The notes: generated by a model not told the origin, from the sequence alone. A stretch of DNA of 64,000 bases from Streblospio benedicti (GCA_019095985.1 CM032666.1:51761168-51825167); one strand, 5' to 3'; counted from the first letter of the stretch, positions 25,110 through 35,829 are shown. A program made the numbers and translations.

Positions 25110-25665
25110 TAATTGTTTTAGGAAAGCGATCTAGCACTCTTGCAGCGTGTAGCAAAATCCATAAAGAGACATCTCAGGTATCTCTCTGAAGAACTAGTGG
25201 TACTTGTCCCATGCAACGTGCACACGACCGCCGCTACTAAGGCAGGGATTGTAAAGGAAATGATCGCAGCTGGGCGGCCTTAGGACTTTATACCAAAAAA
25301 GCCTGATATGAAGATTGCAGCATTGGCTCGCCAGACACTTTTTAAAGGAGACGTAGGTCTTCAAGAGTCTGTTGGGCCAAGGTTTTGGTTGATGTTTGAG
25401 CTGATAAACATTAATACAGATTGTATGCAACAGCCGCCATCTGAATGGTCAGCTGTGCCTGCCTTAAACATATTCAAAGACAGTGTGGATACAAGTTGTC
25501 TGTGCAGAAAGATCTGTGAAGGATGTGAGAGAGTTCATAAACTACGGGAAGGACCCTGAGAGGCTGGACCGTGTCATGATGGTGATCAACCATCAATGGC
25601 AGCTGATTGACTTCAAGAACATTACTAAAGATCAGATGGATGCAATGGATGATTTTATTTAGTTT
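25110..25665 (+). pseudogene. Mobile-element-like protein fossil, part 1
   Basis: Conceptual translation shows RHLRYLSEELVVLVPC, PRFWLMFELININTD, PPSEW and GKDPERLDRVMMVINHQWQL in order. From memory, similar stretches occur in high-copy uncharacterised proteins of marine invertebrates. The reading frame is broken. A related second block lies at 26560-27430 on the same strand and may be the same element. Function unknown; I do not assign a family. Confidence 0.4.
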
Positions 25666-26339
25666 TGAGGACATTGACAAACTCTTCTGTCAATAATGTT
25701 ATGATCTAACCGTCAAAATTAAAGATTTTCTAACCAAATTCTAAGTTTTATTTTCATCGTTTTAAACCATAATATCTCAATGATTGTATTTCAAAATTCA
25801 CTTTGATAGCAGTGTTTGAAATGCTATAATACAATGGAGATTATTTTATTTCTATTCTATATGAATCATGCCTTTTAAAATTGAGAGAAGCTTTCAGGGG
25901 AGGCTCCACTACGCGACTATAGAATATAGTGTGGCAGTGTCTTTTTGTAGAAAAAAAATTGTATTACATATCATTAAAAATAATTATAAAACAAAATGAG
26001 CATCCCGTAGAGAGTGGTTCTACCCCCACCCACAGGTTGGATAAATTGAATGTGTTATAGTATTCCAATCACTTCCACTTGTATCCATCTATAAGATGAA
26101 ATTTCAATGTACACTGTGTGGCCAGCTTAACATACCACCTCAATAAGAAGACCACCTTCATAAAGTTACCAAAATGAACTTCTGTACCGAGACCACCTCT
26201 CTATTGGGACCACCTAACACTGATCCCAAATGTGGTCCTAATAGAGAGGTTCTACATTATAAACATAGGGCATATGCACAACTGACTTATCTTTGTGGTG
26301 CCCCATGGTGGGGCAATATGGAACTAAGATACCTATGGC
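25666..26339. other. No gene; small inverted repeat
   Basis: At about 26187-26262 accacctctctattgggacc is followed by the near reverse complement ggtcctaatagagaggttct, a hairpin of about 20-base arms. Similar gacctctctat-type motifs are common at transposon ends. Otherwise nothing is supported. Confidence 0.4.
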
Positions 26340-26530
26340 GTCCATAAAACAAAAACTGTGAACTATGAAGTGTGAACTGTGAAGTATGAACTGTGAACTG
26401 TACAGTACAAAGTGAGAACTGTGAAGTGTGAGTTTTTAAGTATGAACTGTGAAATGTGAACTGTCCCCTTGGGCTGCTGTTCGCAGATAAATCATTGGTA
26501 AAAAAATAAGTGTGAAGCGTAAAGTGTGAT
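26340..26530. repeat. Short minisatellite (GTGAACTGTGAAGTATGA-like), copy 2
   Basis: Degenerate units of tgaactgtgaagtatgaact, the reverse complement of the array at 15570-15665. The array is followed by gggctgctgttcgcagata, which matches the flank of copy 1 inverted. Confidence 0.65.
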
Positions 26531-26559
26531 GTCCCTGCAGGACTTTCGTAAGCTGATAC

Positions 26560-27430
26560 AAGAATGATTCTTCAAGCCCTTCATTCTGCTCAGTTCAACT
26601 ATGAGCCAATAATCATTAACTTGGAAGATACTGATATAATATACCGTTCTGCTGATACTGACTTCCTCCTTCAAAACTACCGCTTCAACCCAGAGACTCT
26701 GGCTTCAACCAGAATAACATACCTTAATGTTATGAAAATGTCAAACATGCATGACATAAATGTTGTGAGATCGCTCCAAGCTTACCACGGCTAATACAGG
26801 TTGTGATACCGGTATTGTAAATTGTTTTGGAGGCTAAGGGAAGCTCAATGGTTTCAAGCTATCAAAGCAAAGCAAAGAATATCAAACAACATTTCAAGTG
26901 CTTGGCAAGACCTGGGATGTGGATGATGACTTGTTGTTGAAGCTAGAGGACTTTACAAGTGGGCTCTATTGTTTTACCTGTTGGGTCTATCAGTACGATT
27001 ACCATGACTTTGATGAGCTTAGGTACACCATGTTTTAGCAAAGAAATGTAACATTGATTCATGCCAACTGCCACCATGCAAACACACCCTCATAATGCAT
27101 TGCCTTCATACTTGTTAGCAATCATGCATTTGGAAATTCGCGCATATCCAAATGCCCCAGACACCTTATCCTGAGCGACCATTGGACTGGACCAGTGAAT
27201 GAGAAAACGGCTGGGAGAGTTTGAGCATACTCAAACGGACTGGATGAAAGATAAGAAAGACCTGATGCTGTGCTTGATATCATGGCATGTTCCTGTAAAA
27301 AGAAATATAAGAACGGTGATTGTTCATGAGTAACAAACGGTCTGAATTGCACGGATATGTGTCATAAACAATGTCTAGATTTTGAAGATATTGTAGATGA
27401 GGATGTTACCTTTGAAGAAGATAATGAGTC
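26560..27430 (+). pseudogene. Mobile-element-like protein fossil, part 2, with Cys-rich tail
   Basis: Translation shows RSADTDFLLQNY, then TFQVLGKTWDVDDDLLLKLE and LYCFTC, and near 27285-27360 a Cys-rich block (ACSCKKKYKNGDCSC, NGLNCTDMCHKQC). This order, an acidic ADTD motif followed by a CXC-like Cys cluster, recalls multicopy proteins of marine invertebrates. The frame is interrupted several times, so it is not a working gene. Confidence 0.4.
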
Positions 27431-27570
27431 TGATAGATGTTTTAGCAGTTTTTCTTTTTGTCTATATAATGATTTCTTTTGTCTACCAATATCATCATTA
27501 TCATCAAAGTGATTATCAATACGAAATCCTAAATATGTGTGTCTTTCTGTCCATTCAAGGGGCAAGTTAT
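27362..27570 (-). mobile_element. LINE fragment, reverse-transcriptase C-terminal part
   Basis: Encodes RHTYLGFRIDNHFDDNDDIGRQ followed by SLYRQKEKLLKHL, which matches the YLG..I...DDDDI.RQ....Y.R...L pattern of non-LTR retrotransposons downstream of the catalytic core. Both ends are truncated. Confidence 0.5.
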
Positions 27571-27599
27571 TAGTTTAACAAAAGGTAAACCCTAACACC

Positions 27600-28310
27600 C
27601 AATCCAGAGATATCATTTCCAGCAGGATTCCTGTGGGAGCTTTCAAATAAGGCACTTGTACACATCTAGTCCTAGTTCCACTTTAGACCGGCGGAACAAA
27701 AACTCATCGCTCCAAGTGAGTCATGCAGGTTCAACTCAACTGTACAGAGAGCAGGCTCTTAAAACTGGTTGACGAGTCAGACTCCACCACATTGGCGGGA
27801 AAGAGATTCCACTACTTGACAGTCACATTGAGGAAAGAACCAGATCTTCTGGAGCATTGGCGAACTTGTGGCAGTGTGAAGCTCTAGTCCTCCTGTCAGC
27901 ATTACCCAAACTCAGCTAGGCTGGTGTCACAGCCACTTCACTATGCATTAAGTTTTACAATAGTATAGTGTTAGGCGCTGAACTTTGCAACACTGCCCCA
28001 AGGTAGCCCACTTCAAGTCCCTGGCAAGTTGTTACACTCTAGCGTCCTCTCTAGGACCCTTCCCACACTCACCAAATCAAATCGTTCTGGATTCTCTGCA
28101 GTGTTTCCTTGTCTGTCCTGTAATGGGGATCCCATACTGCACATACATACTCAGCTCCAGATCTCACTAGGCTGAAGTATACAACCTGCTTAAGTGCATC
28201 CGAGCACCTACGTAAGTTGCTTCTCAGAAATCCCAGCCTACTATTGCACTTGTTTGCAGTGTTCCTAATATGCTCCTTGAAGCTGAGAGGGTTAAGATTT
28301 TCTACCAACT
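27600..28310 (-). mobile_element. LINE fragment (CR1/Jockey-like C-terminal domain)
   Basis: Frame 28308-28069 encodes SFKEHIRNTANKCNSRLGFL, LKQVVYFSLVRSGAEY and VWDPHYRTDKETLQRIQ, diagnostic of the C-terminus of CR1/Jockey-type reverse transcriptases. Degenerate sequence continues to about 27600. The 5' part is missing, as is usual for LINE copies. Confidence 0.7.
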
Positions 28311-28799
28311 TCCAAAGCTAAGCAAAGCAGAGGGGGCCTAGTTATTATATTGTTTATAGATCTTACAATTGAGCATTCATTTGGTGGTCTGAGGCCATAC
28401 AACATGTTCCACAGTAAGAAATCGCACGCTACGATCTCGCAATCACAATATAATTCGGAACTCACGAACGTCTGCCTCTTGGAAGTTGCAATAACAGGTT
28501 GCATTGTGACTTTCGCTTTTATTTATTTTCTATTGTAAATGTAGTAGTTTATAGTCTACTAGGAGTAATGTTCAGTCTACTCATTTGCACCAGGTCTATG
28601 GCGTCTTTGGCACTCAATTTTTCCATTCTCAACTCCATGCGAGCCTACACAACTGGCTCCATACAGCATTCGCTGCCGTAGCACACACCAACCTCCAACA
28701 GGGAATCACAACGTCCTCTTTCAGCGAGAAGGACAAATTGCTTCCAAGGAGCCTCGATTTGGAGGTTGAGCACACACATGCTAATTACTCACATTAGTA
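28311..28799. other. No gene seen
   Basis: Open frames at 28350-28797 lack recognisable motifs. Confidence 0.4.
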
Positions 28800-28985
28800 T
28801 TCACTCCCCTGACCTGTATCTATTTCTGTACCTATTTCACGTGTAGGTACCACGGAGCAGTGTGCAAACTTTAAATTTAAGTTTGTTTATCACTCACCAC
28901 CAAACCAGTAATCGAACCGACGACCTTCTGATTATGCGTCCAACTCCCTATCCATTAGGCCACGTAACCACTTAATTATCTGAAT
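28800..28985 (-). repeat. tRNA-derived SINE, family A, second copy
   Basis: On the minus strand: box A acgtggcctaatggatagg, box B cggttcgattactgg, then a body with gcacactgctccgtggtacc. This matches 11308-11500 in order and spacing. Confidence 0.7.
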
Positions 28986-29323
28986 TATTTCGTTTAATAT
29001 AGTAACCAGGTATATTAAGGTTTGTTTCGCTGATCTATAAGTTCTTATGCTTATATATAGATGTAACGGTGACATGTATCCTGTTTTAATACTTTTGGGT
29101 GAGGTACGGAAAAAATGAGCTTTTAGTTTAACATTCACTGCGCGGCCCGCCACGTGCACACGGCGGGGCACGGCACGGGTCAGTCGGCGATATCATTGCA
29201 TTTCTCTGTTTACAAATGCAATCATGCGAGCCACATCTTTCATAGTGGCATTAATTTTAGAAAATCATGCAATATCCATTAGCGTCCGTAGGGCGAATGG
29301 GCCTGTTAATATAGGAACACAGA

Positions 29324-29331
29324 TGACGTCA
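29324..29331 (+). promoter_or_regulatory. CRE (TGACGTCA) upstream of the plus-strand neuropeptide gene
   Basis: A perfect palindromic cAMP response element about 325 bases before the TATA box. A CRE in the proximal promoter is a known feature of vertebrate CRH genes; a role here is inferred. A GACGTC core also occurs at about 29624. Confidence 0.45.
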
Positions 29332-29649
29332 CAGATGTGTGTATCGTGGAGTCGATGCTACCATTATTTGTACGTTAAATCGATAACCCAGGTTCAGGTG
29401 GTGTCTACTTGATAGTAATATTCCCATTACCATATATCATTATTTATAAAGTACCACTACACTGGACTAGCAAGAATTACCGGCACTGCCCATCAATCAA
29501 ATATAAACATTATTGAACTGAGCCGGCTCATGTGTAATTGAAGCTTCTCCGTTTGAAACTATTATTGTTACTCATTTGAAGAATTTTATTAAAGCCATTA
29601 ATTGGATGTTTGCGTCAGAAGTGGACGTCCGAGGCCGCCGCCGGCACGC

Positions 29650-29656
29650 TATAAAT
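29650..29656 (+). promoter_or_regulatory. TATA box of the plus-strand neuropeptide gene
   Basis: TATAAAT in a GC-rich setting (gctataaatgtcgc), about 28 bases before an initiator-like gcagtct at 29677-29683. The spacing is right for a focused start site near 29679. Confidence 0.6.
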
Positions 29657-29678
29657 GTCGCAAGAGCGCGCGCGGGGC

Positions 29679-29709
29679 AGTCTCCGCCGCCGCCGCCGCG
29701 AACCATAAG
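29679..29709 (+). other. Non-coding first exon of the plus-strand neuropeptide gene
   Basis: A short CCG-rich exon from the inferred start site to AAG, followed by the donor GTATGT at 29710. Its acceptor partner is the tttttcag ending at 30842. The intron is about 1.1 kb and holds one MITE. Confidence 0.55.
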
Positions 29710-30577
29710 GTATGTAGTGGGGTTTAATTACTAAGTGAACATACATGTATTTGAGGCACAGAAAGATAGACGTGTGGATATATGATTAGTAGGAACATTT
29801 CACATATGGACATGTTGTTTTCATCCTGCCGATTGATTTTCTTTCTCATGAACACATGGGCGGTGAGAAATATGACATACATGCGGTTTTAATGGTCAAC
29901 AGAGATTAGTTTGATAAATTAAGCGCTATAAACTTAATCAATCATGAATTTAATTCTAATGGTCTCTTTTTGTGTTCCTGGCTGGTGTCACGACCACATA
30001 TACTTTTAATGACCAGAATGATACCAGAGACCAGCAGCTCATATGATACACCTCTCAAGATAACGACATCACAGCCCTATTTTGGTGTGTACATTAGCAA
30101 TGATGATAACGTGTGTTTCATACTGACTACAATGGTCTGCATTTGGGTCCAATGTGGCAGATAATTCGTCCAATCTCAACATTCTGACTGGTCGCCTTTG
30201 ATGACGCTTTTCAAGTAATTATTGGAGACGTAAAATTCAACTCTTAATTGTGCTAATAATGGAAATGTGATCCATTTTCACCGTGTAAAAAGTGTTGTTG
30301 GGTTGATTTAAGTGTGATAATTCTTATAATAAACTATATTTGACATTAACAGTGTACTTATTTATACACTTTTAAGATTGTAGGCAGCATAGTGTTATAC
30401 TGTGCTTACAAATACGTGTAATTATAAGTAAGTATATGTATATATTCATATTCTACTTATTCAAAGATAAATTGATTTGCTTTGATTATTTCATTTTCGA
30501 ATATCAGAGCATTCACATCGCTTACAAAACAATGGCAAAGTGCATTAAAATGATAACTGTGATATGCGTGTATCGGA

Positions 30578-30722
30578 TCATAGGCAGATCCAGGTTTTCG
30601 GAAAAGGGGTGGGGCGCACTTACGGGATTTCATGAAAAACCCTATGGAAATGAAGTATTTTGGTGGGGAAAGGGGGGGGCGCCCCCTGCGTTGTGCCCCC
30701 CCCACCCTGGATCTGCCTATGA
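30578..30722. mobile_element. MITE with 17-base TIRs and a 4-base target duplication
   Basis: Termini tcataggcagatccagg and cctggatctgcctatga are perfect inverted repeats. The target sequence cgga is duplicated on both sides (30574-30577 and 30723-30726). It sits in the 5'-UTR intron of the neuropeptide gene. Non-coding and about 145 bases long. Confidence 0.85.
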
Positions 30723-30844
30723 CGGATAGATGTGATGAGTTTATTCAACTACAACAGCGAGCTATCTCAAGAGTATCACAGACTGCAATGTTAAACCGTT
30801 AACACAGTTTATTAATAACGGTATTGTTTTCTCTTTTTTCAGTA

Positions 30845-31264
30845 ATGGCAGCTCATGGTTTGCTCTGGACAATCATAATGAAGTTTATCGTTGTAGTAAT
30901 CTTTATATCTTCTAATGTAAAAAGCGCAGAAGATGCAAAAAAGACAGTTGATATCCATAAACTTTATTGTGATAGATTTCTACTGTTGTCTCGCCCCTCT
31001 GATAGTCCGTTCAAGCGAACGCAAATCATTGAAAACGTGCTATGGACACTGTATTCAAAATTAATATGTGATTTGAATGACATTGGTTCCATCAGTATGA
31101 ACCCTACACCTATGGGCGGTGACGAAAGAGTCAATAAGCGGACTTTGTCTGTTGACATGGACGTAAAGCTGGCAGCAGATCACTTCAGACAGTTACAGCA
31201 GCAACGGAAAAACTTACAAAAGGACTACGCAGCCCTGGACCACTTGTTACACGTGGGCAAGTGA
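30845..31264 (+). CDS. CRH/DH44-family neuropeptide precursor, single amidated peptide
   Basis: A 139-residue precursor. Residues 1-28 form a signal peptide (IIMKFIVVVIFISS, cleavage probably near KSA). A linker follows with one KR (57-58) and two Cys (42, 75). KR at 98-99 then releases the peptide at 100-137, which begins TLSVDMDVKLAADHF and ends HLLHV, and GK-stop supplies the C-terminal amide. LSVDMDV aligns with ISLDLTF of CRH, and the peptide is 37 residues from that Leu to the amide, as in CRH (36). I chose the ATG at 30845, not the upstream frame start at 30824, because an acceptor (ctcttttttcag) ends at 30842. An AATAAA lies at 31378-31383. It is a paralogue of the precursor at 10048-10551, transcribed divergently; the two differ strongly outside the LSV core. 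Confidence 0.85.
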   Translation: MAAHGLLWTIIMKFIVVVIFISSNVKSAEDAKKTVDIHKLYCDRFLLLSRPSDSPFKRTQIIENVLWTLYSKLICDLNDIGSISMNPTPMGGDERVNKRTLSVDMDVKLAADHFRQLQQQRKNLQKDYAALDHLLHVGK

Positions 31265-31377
31265 CACGAAGGAGGCTGCTGCTACGCGTTTATAATCGAC
31301 TTTGTTTGATGTTATTTCAAAGGTCTACATGTTGAAAGGCCATCGGTTTATTAGTACTGTACTATTTTTTATACAAC

Positions 31378-31383
31378 AATAAA
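31378..31383 (+). terminator. Polyadenylation signal AATAAA
   Basis: AATAAA 114 bases after the neuropeptide stop codon, in acaacaataaaacgg. It gives a short 3' UTR. Confidence 0.6.
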
Positions 31384-31399
31384 ACGGACTTATTTGATT

Positions 31400-33299
31400 T
31401 GAAGTGACAAGTTTCTTACATAACCAATAAACACATCGCAGGGTAAAGGCGATTTTTGTTCGCTCCTTGGGCGGGATCGGAACATGGGCAGGTAAATGAT
31501 GATAGTTAAATATATAGTCCTGTACTAAGAGAATATTGGTCTCAAATTGAAAAATGGTGATATATGTACTACTATTGAGATCATGGTGCTGTATGATGCT
31601 GTATATGCAAATATTAATTAACTAGGCACACAACTGGTTTGGGGGTCTGTGTATATTTCAATAGTGGACTCTGTATGCAATACAGAGTCACATTGAACGA
31701 GGCTATTAAGTTATACGTACATAACGTATTTCTATCACTTAGGTAAATTACTAGTATTTTATCTAAAATTCTGATATACAAGTTCCACCGTTGAGGTGGG
31801 TCTACAGCCTGTCTTTTGCCAAAAACGCATAGAAAACGTTAGGATCCGTGAGTGCACAGTGCGGCAAACGTACGCTTTTTTTCATAGTCTGGTTCGTTTG
31901 TAAGGGTTTGTTGCAGAAGAAGTTTGGCTTTGCCAAAACTTAAGTTTCTACGACCACCCTACGTCCGTGGTCTGACCGTAAGGAGGCAGTGCGGTTCGAC
32001 CTTTCCGTCTTGACGCAGAGGGATTTAACCGCACGTTGTCGGCACGGACACAGTACTGGGGCCGTCTACGTTGCCTGTACCATGAACGTGCGGATCCCGT
32101 ACTTTTAGTAATCACACGGTGCGTAAAATATCTGGATTGTTTACGCGAGGCTGCATGCTTACGATAATATGGAGGACTATCGCACGTTCTATGCGTAGGA
32201 CACATCTTCAACGGCCACCATTAAAACGTCAACCCCCCTGTGCCGACGCACTTCTCTGGGCGCACGGAGCCTGGTGCCATGTGCCCACAAAACCAAACCT
32301 TTGTCAACCAGGCTTGTATGCAACGCCGTAGACGCCGCAGACCTTAACACGCCGTGCGGCGTATCACTTAAGCAAGGTGGAATGTGCCCTCGCTTTAATG
32401 GGTCAAAGTTCATAACGTCACATCCAGTAATTAAGAGACAAACTATGGTGCACGATTTACCACAAAGTCAAGTCAAAAGTCAAAATTCATTTATTATACT
32501 GACATGTGGTTACATCGTGATATTACTTACATACAAACTTACATACAACAGACATACATACAAATCTACCTACGTATGTATATACTTAAACTATTATCGG
32601 TTACAAAACCACCCAACAATTAAAGGTTTAAATGTCAGTTGATAATAGCATAGTATCTGTAACAAGTGATGAATAAACAAGTAAATAATGAAATTAGAGT
32701 TATTCTAACATACATCATAACACCACATTGCACAGAATTACTTCCTAGATCTACACATGAATGTGTGTTATAATCATATGTATGTAAAATTTACCAATAT
32801 CATTTTGTTTGTAGTTTATAGGAGCTATGCTCACAAATGAACCTTTTCAAAAAAATTGTACGAATGTGAAAGGACTTAGAGATGTGATTAGAATTGTATA
32901 CGGTATCGATAACCGTCATAATACTTCTGCTTGATATAGATCTAAACTACTCTGTAAATGTTTGTTTCTCCAATATAATTAATGTGATTGTTTAGTGAAA
33001 ATGTGCACACACTTTTAGGTAAGTACACCTGTAGAGGGAAAGTACACTGTACCCAGTTTGAATAATAAAAAAATATATAAAGTGGGGGCGGGGATGCCGT
33101 CTAATTATGATATCACTGTTGCATCCTATGTTGATTTTCAGATGGTTTTCCTTTAAAGGTTAGACTCTATGCCCAATGATTTTCGTCAGACGTAACGTAA
33201 CTTGCACAGTGCACGTAAGAAGCGTCCTATCTCTCCCTAGTCCCGCGCAACACACAGACCAACGTACAGCGAGCTCCAGCCACCACGTGGCCCCGTCAA
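31400..33299. other. No gene seen; one GC-rich stretch
   Basis: Between about 31940 and 32420 CpG is frequent (acggcg, gcgcacgg) and short frames exist on both strands, without motifs. It may be a repeat, but no partner is in the window. The rest is AT-rich. Confidence 0.4.
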
Positions 33300-33520
33300 A
33301 GTGAGGCTGGCTGGTCGAGTCTAGTCTCTCCCATGTTAAATGGGACGTCTGCCGTTAGAAATTCACAGAACGTCTAGCGAAAACCATTCGATTATGCAAT
33401 ATCATGTGACCTAGTGTTTTAGCTAACAAAAGAACGTGGTATTTTTTTTATAGGTGTAGACTCTGATATATAATTACGGTGCAAAATATTAGTATTATTT
33501 TCCCTACACTTCATATGGAA
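33300..33520 (+). repeat. Dispersed repeat, copy 2
   Basis: Pairs with 12950-13210: aaccattcgattatgcaata followed by tcatgtgac and gtgttttagct. Same orientation, diverged. Confidence 0.55.
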
Positions 33521-33714
33521 GAGACATCGTTTATTGATCTTGGAATTTACCGATCACTTATATTTTTGACTGAGATTATCTTTCGTCAAGTTGTTATTTT
33601 TAAATGTGCCACGTTACCGTTTAGGTTTAGGTTTAGTGTTACGTTTTACCTAATACGTGTAATGACGTACTGTGAAATAGGGTAGACTATGTAAAGTTAT
33701 TTAGAAGATCGTGT

Positions 33715-33812
33715 AATCGAATTCACGGTCTCCCGTCCATGATTCAGACCAGTCATATGTCATGGACGGGCGTTCTATTAAACCACTGAACTAATCTCCC
33801 AGGACGAAGTAC
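33715..33812 (-). repeat. tRNA-derived SINE, family B head, solo copy
   Basis: On the minus strand ttagttcagtggtttaatag is followed by gacatatgactggtctgaat and gtgaattcgatt, matching the heads at 23968 and 24598. Confidence 0.6.
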
Positions 33813-34838
33813 ACACTACACACACACTTTGGTTTCAACTAGTATCAATCTTACGCAATGGCACTTTCCCGCCTCGATACTATTATTAGCCTACTAGCCT
33901 TGCAGCCTTAATCACAATCATAGCCTACTACTACCGACTATTTACGTAACAGCCATCTAGGCCCGTGACCCATGCACATCTATGTCCCTGTGTCTTACTG
34001 TCTACTTACATTGGGCGTAATCTGAGCCACTTAGTTTACAGACTCCCCGTGTGTGTATGATTCTATCCTCGGTCGGGATCGGAATATTTGACTTCCTGAC
34101 ATTGCGCGGAAAGAGCATTCTGAAGATGTCAACAGTTGTTTGGCGAAACTATAAATGTTTTTTTTTACAAAAATGTAGTGTTGTGAATAAAAAAAGATGA
34201 ACCAAAAAACTTAGGGTTAGTTCTAAAACTGTCTTCAGCTTTGAGAGAGAAAGAGGAATAGATTTGAGTGGACAAGCAAACTTGGAAAAACAATCATAGT
34301 AATATCATATTCCACCAGTAAGTGTAGTGTAAGCAACATCTTATTTCTACTCATGTTATTACAATCAGCAATATTTGAATATCAACAAACAATTGAAGTG
34401 GCAGATTCAAGATTTTGTGGAAATCGTGTTATAACCTATACACCATGCACACACGCCCAGATGTAATGGTCCAAAACAAGTTGATGGCGATTTAAAAGGT
34501 TTGCTGAGTTGGCTGTGTAATCATAATCCAATATATCTGTTTGATACCATGTATACTGGTCACAAAAGTGCCATGTCCATGGCGACATAATTCTCTTGAC
34601 TCTAGTATCTCTCTGGCGCCTTCAGAAATCTTCAGGGCCAAGTTATAGACACGTCTAGTGGTGTCGGCAAGTGGCTAGAGTCTAGTCCTGTAGAGGATCA
34701 GTTAGTTGGTTAAGTATGAAGGCGTCTCTTAAGTGTATCTTGTGAATAGTGTAAATGGTAATAACAACTGCTCGATCATGGTGGGCTTCTCAACATTACT
34801 TAAGGACTTGAATATTCATCAATATTCATTCACAACAT
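33813..34838. other. No gene seen
   Basis: No convincing coding sequence or repeat. It may include the 3' UTR of the minus-strand frame ending at 34839, but no AATAAA was found close by on that strand. Confidence 0.4.
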
Positions 34839-35300
34839 TTAGCTCATCTTGCAAACAAGTTTGGGCCTGACCCAAGGTGACGTCATCTTCAGGACCAAAA
34901 GATCTTGGTCTCCAGAATGCTGGTTTAGACCTAAGGCGACCTTTTGTCCATCAACACTAAGAATAAAGGATGTACCCTTTTCAGCTGACTTGTATTGTAT
35001 TGCTTCGTGTATTATTCCAGGTTTAAGCTCTATGGTAATCATGTGCCCACTTGGAACATGTTGAAGGCATGCGATGCTTGGAACAGCAAAATTGATTTGA
35101 GAATTTTGAGGGCTACTAAAGTCTCCACGTGTGCCTTGGGCAGGTATGAAATCACCTTCGTTTGTAAAGCCGAGCTTCGCAGAAGTATCGAGCTTTATAG
35201 CCGTCGTAGCCATTCCATTCTGTTCCCGGTTAACTGCCACTACGTTACTATAAGCCTATTCATACGTGCTGAAATTAGTGCCCAATTCAAATTCATCCAT
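34839..35300 (-). CDS. Unrecognised single-exon open frame with one in-frame TAG
   Basis: From the ATG at 35300 the frame reads MDEFELGTNFSTYE, meets TAG at 35258-35256, then stays open to the stop at 34839. An alternative start inside (MATTAIKLDTSAK, ATG 35213) gives 124 residues. The later part (HMITIELKPGIIHE, GTSFILSVDGQKVALGL) has the alternating pattern of a beta-rich domain. A TATA box (minus strand, from 35419) precedes the first ATG by about 120 bases. No signal peptide or known motif was seen. The TAG could end a short upstream frame, mark decay, or be a sequence error. Function unknown. Confidence 0.4.
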
Positions 35301-35413
35301 GAAAGTTGAACCATCCGACAATCGCCGATGTTAATGAGCTGCAGCCGATCGAAATTAATACGCCGTGTTTGTTCTTTTTTTCTGTCTATCCGGCATGCAT
35401 GCAACAACTTCGA

Positions 35414-35419
35414 TTTATA
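35414..35419 (-). promoter_or_regulatory. Candidate TATA box
   Basis: TATAAA on the minus strand in gcgatataaatcg, well placed for a start site near 35388 ahead of the frame beginning at 35300. Part of the evidence that this frame is a real transcription unit. Confidence 0.35.
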
Positions 35420-35829
35420 TCGCATGTTGTAGTAATTTCACGCACATTTCATTCAAGAGAGACTTATAACAGGGCATACATTATACAAATATCATGTTAA
35501 AGTTTGCTTAACAGCGGTATCTCTGTTTGTATTACGATTATAAAGATTAGCACAACAACCTCGATTATCAAGTCATGGTATCGACTTAATCGCACCCCGC
35601 TTAGGTCATCATAACGTACTCTGGTTATCACTGCTTCACATGAAAAGTGATCGACTAGAATGCAATGACACATTTTCTTGGGGGTGCGTAGTTATACTTG
35701 CGTCATTCTTTCTGTATGACAATATTGTTTCACGGGGAATTTTATGCCATGTTTTTGGTAATGGATCGCCCAGAATTGATTTTACCTGGGAGAGATAGTT
35801 TGGGACAATCGCAGAAACTCCTATATGTA

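Noticed and set aside
30824-30844. Longer start (MFSLFSV) for the plus-strand peptide precursor
   Set aside because: These codons lie in the intron's polypyrimidine tract and acceptor; the exon begins at 30843.
31940-32420. CpG-rich stretch as a coding exon
   Set aside because: Frames on both strands are short, with no motif or matching splice signals.
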